A stretch of DNA of 64,000 nt from Parietichytrium sp. I65-24A (taxonomy: Eukaryota; Sar; Bigyra; Thraustochytrida; Thraustochytriidae), in contig BLSF01000008.1 in assembly GCA_012862575.1 (NCBI GenBank), positions 1-64,000 on the forward strand, written 5' to 3'. Made by a program: the position numbers and the translations under genes. This document shows positions 20,788 through 32,500 of the stretch, piece after piece. The notes below the pieces were generated by a model that worked only from the letters and a program-made list of their open reading frames with translations, did no database searches and was not told the origin of the DNA. Within the stretch, counting starts at the first letter, position 1; each line of letters starts with the position of its first letter.

Positions 20788-23178
20788 ATGAACGATCCGA
20801 TCGACAATATTCGCAGGCAGTCACAGGCCTTCCTGTCGGCTCTTCAGTCTGCGCTCTTGGACTCGAGAGGCAGCGATATGATGCGGAGAGAGCTGGAGTA
20901 TTTTATGGCAAACTTTCAGTCGCAATTTTATAGCATCGCACAACTGCGATTCGGCCAGCCTACCTACTTTGACGATTCCCATCTCGCCGTGAAAATACCG
21001 CAAGGCGCCCCGCAACCACCGCCATCCTTTTCAGATCGGAGCTCCAACTCGAGTCAGGACCCTTCTCAATATCTGAGCCAAGCGCCCCGCCAGCTACCTC
21101 CTCCAGATGACATTTCAATGCGGAGCGGGCAACGGTCCATTCCTGTCCAAGCGCCACAGCAAGCACCTCATCCATACATGACTCATCACCATATGATGCC
21201 TCAGCAAGTCCCCATGGAACAAGGCATGCTGCCCCCGTACTTTACTGCTGGCGTACTCGCTGCTCCAAACGGGCAACCAATGATGAACATGAGCGTCCCA
21301 ACCAACACCACACACAGCGATAGTAGCAGTTCTCACAGCGGCGGGAACCTCAAGAGATACCTAAACCCAATGTACCCATGGGACAACACCTTTGCCCCGA
21401 GCTCGGCAACAAGTCTCAATGGGAGCAATAGCCTCAGCGGAAGCTTTGGGGGACTTGGTAGTGGTAGCGGAAGTGGAAGTGGAAGCGGCTCCGGCAGCGG
21501 AAGCGGCTCCGGGAGTGGCAGTGGGAGCGGCTCCGGGAGCGGGAGTGGAAGCGGTTCTGGGAGTGGCAGCGGAAGTGGAAGTTGTAGCGGCAGTGGTAGT
21601 GGAAGCGTGAGCGGCGGGAGCAGTGGAAGTCGCGGGAGCGAGGGAAGAGGCACCTCGAAAAAACACCGCCATCACCGTCGCCACCGCCACCATCATCACC
21701 ACCACCATCCATCATCCGCCGGCAACTCTAGCTCATCGTCCTCAAGGCCAGATAATGACCGCGTGGAGAGGAAATCAGGTAGCAGAAGTACTGTGCCCAA
21801 CACACAACTTCAACAGCAGAGCCAGCGCTCCAGTCAGAGCAGCCAGGCCATCTCCCTCCAGTCAAGCAGTAGCAGCACCCCCACTGTTCCATATGAGTTC
21901 AAGTCGCTGGAGGATCTCCTCGCCGGCACCGACTGCAGCGAATCGGAGAAACAACAATGCCTGAAAAGCATAAACGAGATCGTGAACCAACAGTTCACCG
22001 TAAGAGATCTATATGGCCGCGTTCAGGTACATGTTCGCAACAATAACACGCCGCGCATTCGAGAGTTGCACCGTAACGACTATGACTTCATCTTTGACCG
22101 CGAAAATTTCGATGGCAAGGTATCGGACATGATGAAAACGGGGCGCTTGACAATCGATGGCAATGACGTGGAAAGTGACGGGAGTGGCGATGCTTCCGCT
22201 TCCCGCAGTGAAGAAATGCCATTCCTGCTCTTCGACAAAGTGTTTCTTGCCAGACGCGCAGACTCTGGCGCTCTCCTACCAGGGAGGACCTACAAAATCA
22301 TTGTTGTCCCAGGCGAAGGAAGCCAAGTATGGGACAAGCAAGAGAAAAAACTCCTCTTCATGTGCACGGACTCCTTGATCGTACTTGCGATCGAGTACTA
22401 CACCTTTTTGTCCAACTCGATGAAGAAATTCACGCTCAAGTCTTTCGTGGACTCCTTCCACGCTTGGGTAAAACAAGTTGCGCTAAACTCCTTCACAGTT
22501 GTCACGGGCGAGGCAAACGAGGAGAGCAGCACAATCGAAAACCTGTTCTGTGGCATCTCGACAAGCGCCGCTTCCGGAAACGCTTTCACAGCTCTCGTTG
22601 CACAAAGCAGATTTGGCTTGCTTGAGGTTGACCCTTCCATGCCCATCTTTCGGCGCAACAAACTGGACGGAAAAGTCCCGCTTTTGGCAAGCGTATTCCG
22701 GCTACTTTATTACACCATTGCGAAGGTTGGTGGCTTTCTGATGAAACGGGAGCAACTCATGTTGTCTACGCCCTCGAGAAACCAACTCGCCTTGGAGCCT
22801 GCCCAGCTTCAAGCAAGGTCCAGTACGACGAGAAACCGTAAAAGCAAAAGCACTGGAAGCGATAGCAGCGGGAGCAACGGCGAAAACAAGAGCCCTAAAA
22901 CAAGCAACGGTAGCAACAGTGGCAGTGCTGCAGACGGGGATGGATATGCCGAGGAGGAGGAAGACAGCGTAGAGTCTTCCAATACCGACCGAAGCTTCCT
23001 GAATGCTGCGGCAGCTGTTGCTGGCATGAGTCCGCGTACACTAGAGGACTTTCGCATTCCAGAGAGTGCTTCATTCGTCAATGGCAATGGCAGCAACGCA
23101 GACAAGCGCTTACTTGCCGCGTCGTCGACGACACAGAGCAGTGACGAGCAGAAACCAAAGGTTCAAAAACTAAAGTGA
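20788..23178 (+). CDS. 796-residue low-complexity-linker protein, unknown function
   Basis: The ATG at 20788 is the first in the frame. Residues ~1-55 carry the two-helix module shared with the protein at 15825-16127. A Pro/Gln/Met-rich stretch follows (to ~200), then a Ser-Gly dipeptide run (~225-285), a Lys/His-rich patch (HHRRHRHHHHHHH-type), and Ser/Gln-rich sequence. A folded-looking C-terminal region of ~330 residues comes next (residues ~375-680), rich in alternating hydrophobic and charged residues. The tail is Ser/Asn/Gly-rich with an acidic EEEED cluster and ends in basic residues. Such make-up is common in nuclear or RNA-binding scaffold proteins, but that is inference. Single exon. 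Confidence 0.8.
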   Translation: MNDPIDNIRRQSQAFLSALQSALLDSRGSDMMRRELEYFMANFQSQFYSIAQLRFGQPTYFDDSHLAVKIPQGAPQPPPSFSDRSSNSSQDPSQYLSQAPRQLPPPDDISMRSGQRSIPVQAPQQAPHPYMTHHHMMPQQVPMEQGMLPPYFTAGVLAAPNGQPMMNMSVPTNTTHSDSSSSHSGGNLKRYLNPMYPWDNTFAPSSATSLNGSNSLSGSFGGLGSGSGSGSGSGSGSGSGSGSGSGSGSGSGSGSGSGSGSGSGSCSGSGSGSVSGGSSGSRGSEGRGTSKKHRHHRRHRHHHHHHHPSSAGNSSSSSSRPDNDRVERKSGSRSTVPNTQLQQQSQRSSQSSQAISLQSSSSSTPTVPYEFKSLEDLLAGTDCSESEKQQCLKSINEIVNQQFTVRDLYGRVQVHVRNNNTPRIRELHRNDYDFIFDRENFDGKVSDMMKTGRLTIDGNDVESDGSGDASASRSEEMPFLLFDKVFLARRADSGALLPGRTYKIIVVPGEGSQVWDKQEKKLLFMCTDSLIVLAIEYYTFLSNSMKKFTLKSFVDSFHAWVKQVALNSFTVVTGEANEESSTIENLFCGISTSAASGNAFTALVAQSRFGLLEVDPSMPIFRRNKLDGKVPLLASVFRLLYYTIAKVGGFLMKREQLMLSTPSRNQLALEPAQLQARSSTTRNRKSKSTGSDSSGSNGENKSPKTSNGSNSGSAADGDGYAEEEEDSVESSNTDRSFLNAAAAVAGMSPRTLEDFRIPESASFVNGNGSNADKRLLAASSTTQSSDEQKPKVQKLK
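21455..21645 (+). repeat. Coding Ser-Gly dipeptide repeat
   Basis: About 30 Ser-Gly pairs encoded with mixed codons (AGT, AGC, GGA, GGC, GGG, TCC), so the protein repeat is kept while the DNA is partly scrambled. It lies inside the 796-residue protein. In other frames it gives artificial Ala/Glu/Val- or Leu/Pro-rich ORFs. Confidence 0.95.
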
Positions 23179-25698
23179 CCTGTGGCTCTGCTCTTGACCT
23201 TCGAAAAAGGTCGCAAGCACTGTCTCCGTCTCTGAACACCAACCAATGATCCCTGTTTACCTCTGAATACCAATGATTCTGTCCCGCATAACTAATTTTC
23301 ACGTTTTACCACTCCTCCAGCATGCCTCCTGTTCGCATCCGGAGATCCATGTCTGCTCCCAAACCTGTTCACCAAGCCAAGTGCTCACTCCCAAGATCTC
23401 TGCCCTCGATCGACTGACACGACATTGCTTCCACGGTTCGCGTTCCTCGTCAGGCTCCTTCCCCCGCGAGGGTCGGTCCCCAAACACCGTTCCTCGGACG
23501 TGCCGGGTTTCCTCATCAAGGTCATGTCCCGTCTGGCGCTCTCAATCTGCAAAGCTGATCATCCTAAACTCGCACCTCCGTTTCACGTGTACATATACAC
23601 CCGTCCGCGACGTTCCAAGCGTTGCGGGTCTGCTTACACTGTGGGAAGCATCATTTTGCCTCGACCAGAAGTTGGCCGACTAGTAGTGTATGTGAGAGAG
23701 AAAGAGAAGGGGGAGGGATAAAAAGAATTGCGAGAAGGAGAAAGACAGAGAGAGAGAGAGAGAGAGGGAGATTGGGATGAAGGAGGGAGGAGGATTTCGA
23801 GAGTGAGGTGGTGGTGGAGTGATAGAGTTCAAGGTAAACTGGAGGGAAACTTTACTGTTAGGCTGCGAGAGTCAGTTTTGTGAGTTCACAAGTTGTTTGT
23901 GCTGCGAATTAAGCCTGCATTGAATCGTGGCATTTTTGGTCGTGCAAATCGCGGAACTCACTCCAATTTCCGCAGTGTAGAGTGAACTTTCTCGGTCTCC
24001 TCCCTCTCCTTCCATTGTTTCTATTTCAAAGTTGTTACTCTTTCCAACGAAAATAGGGGTGATGCTTTCGCATCTAGCTTCTTCACTAGTACAAAACAAC
24101 AAAGCTCGCTTTTTTCTGAGCCAGCACCTGGTATTACTCCCATTTAGACTTTAGTATAGCTTCGGAGGTTCGGAGCCACGTAGTCTTACGGTAAGATCGG
24201 AGGTCTGAAGACTATTAGTTGCTTGAACTTCCAATAAGTTTAACTTTAAGTGGTCGTCTAATTTACTCAACGGGGCTACTGAAAACAACTAGGTCAAGAA
24301 GAGCGGGATTGAAGTGCTTCATTTTTCTCGAAGTTGGAGTAGAAGTATTTGTAAAAGCTTGCACAAAATCAGAACTTCTAGTAAACCCGAAAAGCTATTT
24401 AGAGTTTGAGGTAGTCCCATGATACTATCAAATTGCATTGTAGTGGGGGTTCATTGCCACGCCCGCTCTCGATTAGGTCTTAGTGGTTAATCGTAGCGAA
24501 GGATTTGGAGCGGTGTGCTGTTGTATAATATTGGGTAGACCTTCACATCCCATTCACTTGCAGATTCGCTGTCATCAAGAAGCAATGCTCTGCGGAATCC
24601 CCAAATAACTAGAAGTGATGGAGCTTCAAGACTAGAAGTAGAATTCCGAGTATACGCATGACCTATTGTTATACCTATAATGTCAAGTAGTTGTTCTAAC
24701 TTATAGTAATTCAGTTGTGAGGCCTCCACACAGTCTCGGATGTTGTTGGCCAAAACTGTTGTCAAAGTTCAGGAGCGGATACCTTGTTCGCCGGACGAAA
24801 AGAATCAGATTTTGTTCCTTCGTTCCCTGGTTTTTCATGTGCGTCAAGTAAGGAACCCCTGTGACGCACCAGTGTTTGAATACGCTTAAGTGAAAGACGT
24901 AACAGTAAACTTCCTGTGACGTCCCCATGTCCTCCTGCACTCTCCTTCACACATCGGGTTACCATTTTATCTTAATGAATCATTATGATATTAATCCAGC
25001 TCTACCGCCCTCTAGGCTCTTTTCTTCAAGCACTTGCTCTCTAGCACCCGGCTAACAGGTCGCATTGCTAGCTACCACAAACACTAGCTCACGGTACCGA
25101 CCAGCTGGCAAGACTTTGCTAATCATCAGCTATCGACTTGAGTAGTCCGTTCAAGTTAGCGAAAGCGCTACTGAGCGGTAGGCTGCGAAAGGAGAAAGTT
25201 CAGAGCTAGCTATTTCTCATTTTTGTCCTCTGAGTCCTTCCACGGTTCTACTGATTACTATAGGCTGACGTAAATGGATAACAAACAGACAAACAAACTG
25301 AGACACAATACATTCCTATTTTTTTTCTTTTCAGAGCTGTCACAGTGAGAAGCAAAGAAAGAAAGAAAGAAAGAAAGGCGAACTTAAAGGAAGGCCTGCT
25401 GCGGGGGTGCTTGTGTAAGTGTGGGGGACGAGGCCGCGACGGGGTCGCTGCGGCAGTGAGTGAGTGAGTGAGTGGTGTTGGTGGTGAACAGGTGGACGGA
25501 CGAGTTTCTTGGGAGGTAGTGAGTGCGGTGTTGTGGCTGACGTTTGTTTTGGTGTTGGCTTCGCTGCTATTGGCTGCGCGCGCAGACACCGCGTTGCGTT
25601 TTTGGGATAGGGTTTTAGTGCGGAACAGCCAGAGCGTACGACGCGACGACGTTTGGGGCTTAGTGTAGGGAAAGGTGGGAAGAAGTGGACACGCAAAA
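23179..25698. other. 2.5-kb intergenic region
   Basis: No gene supported. A (GA)n run lies at ~23745-23767. On the minus strand between 24965 and 24487, three consecutive frames each have coding-like composition (a 67-, a 79- and a 92-codon frame), but none starts with a convincing ATG and I could not find normal-size introns to join them. Close to Rab11 there is a GAAA run (~25353-25377) and a GAGT run (25456-25475), both in the presumed 5' leader. Confidence 0.4.
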
Positions 25699-26337
25699 AT
25701 GCCGCAGGAAGACGAGTATGACTATCTGTTCAAAGTGGTGCTTATAGGAGACTCTGGCGTCGGAAAGTCCAACCTGCTGAGCAGGTTCACCAGGAATGAG
25801 TTTAATCTGGAGTCCAAGTCCACAATTGGCGTGGAGTTTGCCACAAAGAGCATCAAGACGGACGGCAAGGTGATCAAGGCGCAGATCTGGGACACTGCTG
25901 GCCAGGAGCGGTACAGGGCTATCACCAGCGCGTATTACCGCGGAGCTGTCGGGGCGCTTCTTGTGTACGATATCTCCAAGCACGAGACTTTTGATAATGT
26001 GGAGCGCTGGCTCAAGGAGCTCCGCGACCATGCTGACGGAAACATTGTCATCATGTTGGTTGGTAACAAGAGCGATCTCAGGCACCTACGTGCAGTGTCC
26101 ACCGAAGAGGCGCTAGCATTTGCAGAATCGAATGGAATAGCTTTCATCGAGACATCGGCCCTCGATTCCACTGGCGTTGAACAAGCCTTTCAGCGCATCC
26201 TCACAGAGATTTATCAAAAGATGAGCCGCAAATCCATGATTGGCGGGGAGGCTGAGGAGCACACGTTGGACTCGAGCGAGCCTATCACATTAACCCCAGA
26301 CAACAACGAACAGCCAAAGAGTAACGGTTGCTGTTGA
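25699..26337 (+). CDS. RAB11: Rab11-family small GTPase
   Basis: The start is the ATG at 25699 ([12 protein letters not shown]), 212 residues, the usual Rab11 length. Seen in the sequence: P-loop GDSGVGKS (17-24), switch I with STIGVEF, WDTAGQE (64-70, with the catalytic Gln at 69), NKSD (123-126), ETSAL (151-155), and a C-terminal CC for double geranylgeranylation. The effector region and the [14 protein letters not shown] segment are of Rab11/RabA type. Known role: trafficking through recycling endosomes and the trans-Golgi to the surface. Single exon. Its 3' end faces that of the TBC1D19-like gene 391 bp away. The gap between them (26338-26728) holds only the two 3' flanks. Confidence 0.97.
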   Translation: MPQEDEYDYLFKVVLIGDSGVGKSNLLSRFTRNEFNLESKSTIGVEFATKSIKTDGKVIKAQIWDTAGQERYRAITSAYYRGAVGALLVYDISKHETFDNVERWLKELRDHADGNIVIMLVGNKSDLRHLRAVSTEEALAFAESNGIAFIETSALDSTGVEQAFQRILTEIYQKMSRKSMIGGEAEEHTLDSSEPITLTPDNNEQPKSNGCC

Positions 26338-26728
26338 GCACTCCCGAAAATGCCCTTGTCGCCGTACTATCATCTCTACGTCGGTCACTGCAAACCTGTT
26401 TCTGGCTTTGGTCTCGAGAGCGTGCACGGGGTTTCCTGCGCTAGCGATACTTATACCTTTTCTTTCCTCTCTTTCTATCTTTTCCAAATGCCCTGTCGTG
26501 TTGCAACAAGGTGCCAGACCGAAAATTTCAACGGTAATTATAGAAATCTGAAAAGAATTTTTTTTCTAAAGATATAGGTATGAATTCTGTCGATTCTTTC
26601 CGAGTTTTCCGAGGTCACACAAACGCACACAACAAAAGAGTGATGTCAATCTCCACCAAAATCGCCACACGACATCAGCAGTTGCCCTTGGCTCTTGGCC
26701 ATGGTACACGACTGCAGCCTTGTTGTGC

Positions 26729-28375
26729 TCACGTAAACAAGAACGCTTGCAGGAGAGCGATAACGTTGAGGTGCGACGTCTGCTTCATCTGATCCATCAC
26801 CTCCTTCTTGGAGGAAGCTCGGAGGATTGTCTCTCCCCTAAGCTTGAAAATAGAGGCCGCCAGAACCGGTAGCAAGAGAAGCGAGTCAAAGCCAAGGACT
26901 CGGTCCCACAGTAAGAATAAAGACTCTACCGAAAGCGCACTGGCAAAGCCGAGATGGATCCACTGAAAAGCAATTTCCAGCGGAGCGATGCCGAGGCGAT
27001 GCATGTGGTGCACAGCCTGTGGACACGCCATCTGGACGAGGTATTCAAACTGCGCGCATAGATTTGGGAGTAATGTAAGCTTGCCGTTGATGGGAGAATT
27101 CCGAAGCACATTAAGTTGACACCAATACCTTGCAAACATCGCCCGTAGGCAAAGGATAATGTCGTCTGGATTGCTATAGAGGTATGCCAGAGGCGCCGCC
27201 TGCAGAGCAAACCCATAGTATGGTACCACGCGGATATGTTCTAGTCTTGACACCACCCTGCAATGTAATCTGAGCCAATCCATGTGCTCTCGGAACATGA
27301 CAGGTAGGATGTTACGCAACAAATCCTCGAAAACAAAGTAATTGTCATTGTTGCGGATCAGCTCCAAGTCCAATGCGTGCAAGCGATCGACCACAGTCGA
27401 ATCAAAAACCCTACTCGCCTCTTCGAGAGCTCGCCCTTCATTTATCTCGCCCTTTTTGGTCTTTTCGCTCTGCTTCGAGCGGTTCCTTTTGGCGGTAGAG
27501 ATTGACGGACTGGAGCTTCCGTCCCCATTCCCAGACTTGGATATCGGAGAGCTTGGCGAAGGGTCGCCGTATGTGTGGGACTTGCCCGTCATTTTGGAGG
27601 CGCTGCCTTGCAATAAAATTTTGTACATCTTGGCACGCAAAGCGGGTGAGCATCCCTGCCGTAAATATCTCTCAATGTGACGAACGCTCTCCAACTTGAT
27701 GAGCTTTGCGCCAAGCTGGTCGTGCCGCTTCATAAAACTCTCGTCGTCGTCATCGATACCAACTTGCCGTATGGATGGGTCAAGCTCAGCAAACTGCTTG
27801 CGGAGTTGTTGCATTGATTGTGGAGCCAGTCCAAATGAGCTCGAACCCCACTGCTTCTTGATGCTCGCTACGCCCTCCATTTCAGATTTCTGCAGCACAT
27901 TCGTGATTCCGTTCAAGGCCGCCAACAAGTCTTCCGAGTCGTACAGAAATTTTTGCTCGTATTTGTTGCTTTGCGAAGCCCGCGGAGAGGGCACAGACAA
28001 GTCTCCTGCGTGAATAGGGATACCCTGCTCTTTCGCCATGGCTAAAAGCTCGCTGTGCACGCTAGCATCCCATTGATCTTGCTGCGTCTCAAAGCTATCA
28101 AGCCCCGGTCTTGAGCTGACATCAATGCACTCCCGCAGCCTGTCAATCCTCGAGCATTCATTCTGCACCATAATCCCAAGCGCCTGCGCTGCCCTGTCGG
28201 TGGTGTTTGCCTGCAGTTTCTTCTTCAACAAGAACACTTTCAGGCTCTTTCTGCACAGCCGCTCGCGCAGCTCCGTGGCCTCCATCCCCGCCTGGGCTTT
28301 CTCCCCCTCAAAACATCTATCCACCGCACAGCTGAGGTGATCCAATTCGAAGAGAAGATTGCCAAACTGCGCCAC
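26729..28375 (-). CDS. TBC1D19: TBC1D19-like Rab GTPase-activating protein
   Basis: The open frame is 548 codons back to 28375; the first ATG is at 28285, and a TAG lies just upstream of the frame, so the true N-terminus is either that ATG or a missing upstream exon. The C-terminal half matches TBC1D19: IERYLRQGCSPALRAKMY opens the TBC domain, then NNDNYFVFEDLLRNIL, YGFALQAAPLAYLY, LFLLWDRVLGFDSL and LLQAFLF. A Ser-rich linker of ~50 residues (about 255-310) is inserted in the TBC domain. The N-terminal helical part with VGIDDDDE also fits the family. The canonical arginine finger is not evident, as in other members, so GAP activity is uncertain. Confidence 0.9.
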   Translation of the reverse strand: MAQFGNLLFELDHLSCAVDRCFEGEKAQAGMEATELRERLCRKSLKVFLLKKKLQANTTDRAAQALGIMVQNECSRIDRLRECIDVSSRPGLDSFETQQDQWDASVHSELLAMAKEQGIPIHAGDLSVPSPRASQSNKYEQKFLYDSEDLLAALNGITNVLQKSEMEGVASIKKQWGSSSFGLAPQSMQQLRKQFAELDPSIRQVGIDDDDESFMKRHDQLGAKLIKLESVRHIERYLRQGCSPALRAKMYKILLQGSASKMTGKSHTYGDPSPSSPISKSGNGDGSSSPSISTAKRNRSKQSEKTKKGEINEGRALEEASRVFDSTVVDRLHALDLELIRNNDNYFVFEDLLRNILPVMFREHMDWLRLHCRVVSRLEHIRVVPYYGFALQAAPLAYLYSNPDDIILCLRAMFARYWCQLNVLRNSPINGKLTLLPNLCAQFEYLVQMACPQAVHHMHRLGIAPLEIAFQWIHLGFASALSVESLFLLWDRVLGFDSLLLLPVLAASIFKLRGETILRASSKKEVMDQMKQTSHLNVIALLQAFLFT

Positions 28376-29592
28376 AATCTAACTCGAGTTCTGCGACACG
28401 CGCGCCAAGCTCCGCTGCCCTTGAACCTCACACAGGTCCTCCTCGCCCAGCTCGCCGATACAACAGCAATGTTGGCGACAACTCTCCAGAACACCAAAAC
28501 ACCAAAATTACAAAATTACAAAGCAACGCCTTGCCCGACAGAGACAGACTTAGCGCCAGGTTCAACCTGCCTTTCCTGATTGAACGGTTCACCCCGTGAC
28601 AAAGTGTAGCCGGGAACGCAGACGTTTGTATTGACCGACAAGAACTTGTACTTTCACAACTTCACTTTCGTTCAAAGTCTCCTGCTTATAAAGTTTGGAG
28701 AGCGAACAACGCACCCATGCATTGCCTGCGTCACCGTCACAAACTGCCGTTACACGAGAGTCTGCGTACACTAACTAACAAAGTATATTGTGTATCTTGA
28801 TGTGAATGTGAGGAAACGGTTGGAAACTGACTCGAAAGCAAAGTGTAACTTACTGTTGTAACTAAATTTGATTGTGAACAACGTTATTACTTGGCTGCAT
28901 TAATGTCGGGTGTCCGCGCAATTATTAGCTCAATCGCTAAATGTCCATTAATAACCTTTGGCCATTTTTGCGGACTTGCTTGTGGTGGGACGCGAGCCCA
29001 ACACGTCACAAAGACGGCTTTGATACATAATTCTCGTTCTCCTCCACGTGAATATTCAAAAACTGCAGCCCTCTATTCCCGACAAAGTGACGCGATCGGT
29101 CTCTCCGTTACGTACACCTCGCTCTTACACTCCCGCCTATCCGACACTAGCGGATACTAGCGGCCCAAAACAGTTGGCCTCCTAGCCTCATTTTGCCGAG
29201 TCTAAGCTCGCTCTAAGCGCGACTACACAGGGGAGTGGTGGGACCCGTGAGGTGTTAGCAAAAGAGCTATGTAAAAAGAGAGGTAAAAAAGCGGGAAAAA
29301 TGGGGCAGGAAAATCCAAAAGAAATCCAGAGAAATGATCCAACAACAAACAACTACAACTACAACTCTCTCCCCAACAGCCACTCCACTCCTCGTCCCGC
29401 AACTCACTACTCACAACTGCACTCGCAGAGCCTGTGTGTGTGTGTCCCTCATCCTTCCTCCTCCCGCCCACAGCTAGCTCCTGCGGGGCGCGATATCGTA
29501 CCTGTGGCGGCGCGGCGGAGTTGGATCTTGTATCTAGGATCTAGGAATTAGGATCTGGGATCTGAGGAAGTTGGCGGGTGGGGTGAGGAAGC
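28376..29592. other. Divergent promoter region, TBC1D19-like / RPB2
   Basis: About 1.2 kb between two genes transcribed away from each other. Upstream coding exon(s) of the TBC1D19-like gene may lie at 28380-28500, but I could not fix a junction. The stretch near RPB2 is C/T-rich with a short (GT)n run at ~29432. A 7-8 bp repeat GGATCTAGGAATTAGGATCTGGGATCT lies at ~29537-29562, just upstream of the start codon. Confidence 0.4.
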
Positions 29593-32500
29593 ATGGAGTA
29601 CCCGTATAACCCGTACGGAGAGGTGGAAGGCGACGATGAAGAAGGAGACGCGGGGTTTGGGCGCAGCGGGTATGAGCGCAAGCAGCAGGAAGATGTGGAC
29701 GATGAGAGGGACGATGAGGACGAGTCCGGGTGCAATATCGACGCGAACATGGCGTGGGCGGTGGTGACGAGCTACTTTGATGAGAAAGGACTCGTGAGGC
29801 AGCAGCTGGATTCGTTTGATGAGTTTGTGAACAACTCCATGCAGGAGCTGATCAACGACTCGCCGCCAATTGAGGTCATGGTGAACCAGCAGCACAGGCC
29901 GGGAGAAAAGTATGTGCCCAGCAAGCACACTATCACGTTCGGGCAGGTGTACATGTCCAATCCTGTGGTGAATGAGTCCGACGGCCGCACCACGACGCTG
30001 TTCCCTCACGAAGCTCGGCTGCGCAACCTGGTTTACGCAGCGCCGCTGTACGTGGACGTTAGTTACAAGCGCAAATCGCAGGGCGCAGATGAAGGCGACA
30101 TGGACGATGATGACGACGACCACGAGGGAACTTCGCAGCGCGAGTTTATCGGAAAGGTTCCGGTCATGCTTCGCTCAAAGTACTGCGTGCTCAAGAACCA
30201 GACGGACGCGGCCCTCGCCGAGCTCGGCGAGTGCGTCTTCGATCAGGGTGGGTACTTTGTGATTAACGGTAGTGAAAAGGTTTTGATCGCACAAGAAAGG
30301 CTCGCCAACAACTCTGTCTTTTGCTTCGAGAAAAGGCCTCCAAGCAAGTTTTGCTGGGCCGCCGAGGTGCGATCGCATGTAGAGCAGGGCGCAAGGCCGA
30401 CCAGTACCATGTACGTGCAAATGTTTGCCGGAAGCTCTATGAAAGGCGCCACCTCGGGAAACCAAATTCACTCGGTCATCCCGTACGTACGCCAGGGCAT
30501 TCCTGTGGTAATTTTGTTTCGCGCACTTGGCTGTACCGCGGACAGGGATATCCTGGAGCGTATCTGCTACCAGTTTGACGATGTGGAGATGATGGATAAG
30601 TTCAGGTCTTCTTTGGAGGAAGCTTATGTCATCCAGAGCCGCGCTGTTGCGCTGGATTACGTCGGCAAGCGTGGTAGCGCCACCAATATCAGCCGCCGCG
30701 AACGTATCGAGTACGCTCGCCAGCTGCTAGAAAAGGAGCTCTTGCCTCACGTCGGCATGGAGCCAAGAATGGAAAATAAAAAGGCATACTTCTTAGGTTA
30801 CGTGGTCAATCGCCTCCTGATGTGCTCGTTGGGCCGCCAAGGCGAAGACGATCGCGATCACTACGGAAACAAGAGGCTGGACCTGGCTGGACCGCTGCTT
30901 TCCGGCCTGTTTCGCATTTTGGTTCGCAAACTCCGCAAAGATATCACAGGCTTTCTCCAGCGGTGCGTGGACAACAACAAAGATTTTAATCTCACAGCTG
31001 CGCTCAAGGTGCAAACCATCTCCAGTGGGCTCAAGTACGCCTTGGCCACCGGTAATTGGGGTATCCAGGGAGAAGCGACCAAGGCTGGAGTGTCTCAGGT
31101 GCTCAATCGCCTCACGTATGCCTCGTCGCTGTCTCACTTGCGACGTGTCAACACCCCTCTCGCAAAGGAGGGCAAAGCCGCCAAGCCTCGCCAGCTGCAC
31201 AACACTCACTGGGGCTACATGTGCCCCGCCGAGGTGCCGGAAGGCCAGGCGTGCGGCTTGGTCAAGAACATCGCCCTAATGTGCTACGTGTCGGTGGGTT
31301 CCCCACAAAACATTCTGCTGGAACTTCTTGAAGAGTGGAGCATGGAAAATCTGGACGAGATTTCTCCAAACCTCATCTCGCAGTCCACCAAGGTCTTTCT
31401 GAACGGAAACTGGGTTGGTATCTCCCGCGATCCTGATATGTTGGTGGGTACCCTACTTTCGCTCCGTCGCAGGGTCACTATTGATTCCGAAGTTTCCATC
31501 GTTCGTGACATTTATGCCAAGGAATTGCGAATTCACACAGACCCTGGTCGGTGCTGCAGGCCTCTTTTCATCGTTGACAACGGGGAGCGCACCCGAATCC
31601 AAAAGAAGCACATTGACCGTCTTTTGCAGTCGTACAGTGTTGGCCACGACGACTCGAGCACTGGAGATGAGCACTCCGAGAGCGGGTACAGTGAAGTGTC
31701 CGGAGGCGGCAACAAGTACGGGTTTAAGAATCTGCTGCAGGAGGGGCTCGTCGAGTACGTCGACGTGGAAGAGGAGGAAACGATCATGATTGCAATGGAC
31801 CCAGGTTCGCTGTCCAAGGAGCACTCCTACTCGCGGACTTATACCCATCTGGAGATCCACCCGTCCGTCATCCTCGGAATCTGCGCTTCCATTATTCCGT
31901 TCCCTGACCACAACCAGAGTCCGCGTAATACTTATCAGAGTGCGATGGGCAAGCAAGCAATGGGCATCTATGCGTCCAACTTTGATCTTCGCATGGACAC
32001 CCTTGCTCACTGTCTGTACTACCCACAAAAGCCTTTGGTTACCACCCGTGCCATGAAACACATGCACTTTCGCGAGCTTCCGGCGGGAGTGAATGCCACC
32101 GTCGCGATCGCCACCTACACCGGATACAACCAAGAGGATTCTCTTGTGATGAACCAGAGCTCCATCGACCGCGGTTTCTTCAGGTCTGTCTACTACCGCT
32201 CGTACACTTCTCAGGAGGAGGAGGACAAGGCCACTGGGCAAGTGTCCATGTTTGAGCGCCCAACTCCTGAGACATGCATGGGATTGCGGCGTGGAAACTA
32301 CACCAAGATCGATGACGACGGCTTGGTTTGTGCAGGAGTTCGAGTTTCAGGAGAGGACATTCTCATCGGCAAGACCATCCCGATTGGCGAAGTTGGCAGC
32401 CGTGGTGCAATCATTCAGCAGACAAAGAAAGATGATAGTTTGGCAATGAAGGCCTCCGACTCTGGTATCATTGACAAAGTCATGCTCACCACAAATGAGA

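Noticed and set aside
21333-21715. Several low-complexity frames (Leu/Pro, Ala/Thr, Arg/Ser/His-rich)
   Set aside because: They are other-frame readings of the Ser-Gly repeat in the 796-residue protein.
24487-24965. Three consecutive coding-like minus-strand frames, joinable by a 27-bp intron
   Set aside because: A 27-bp intron is far shorter than all supported introns here (64 bp or more), and the joined frame stops soon after.
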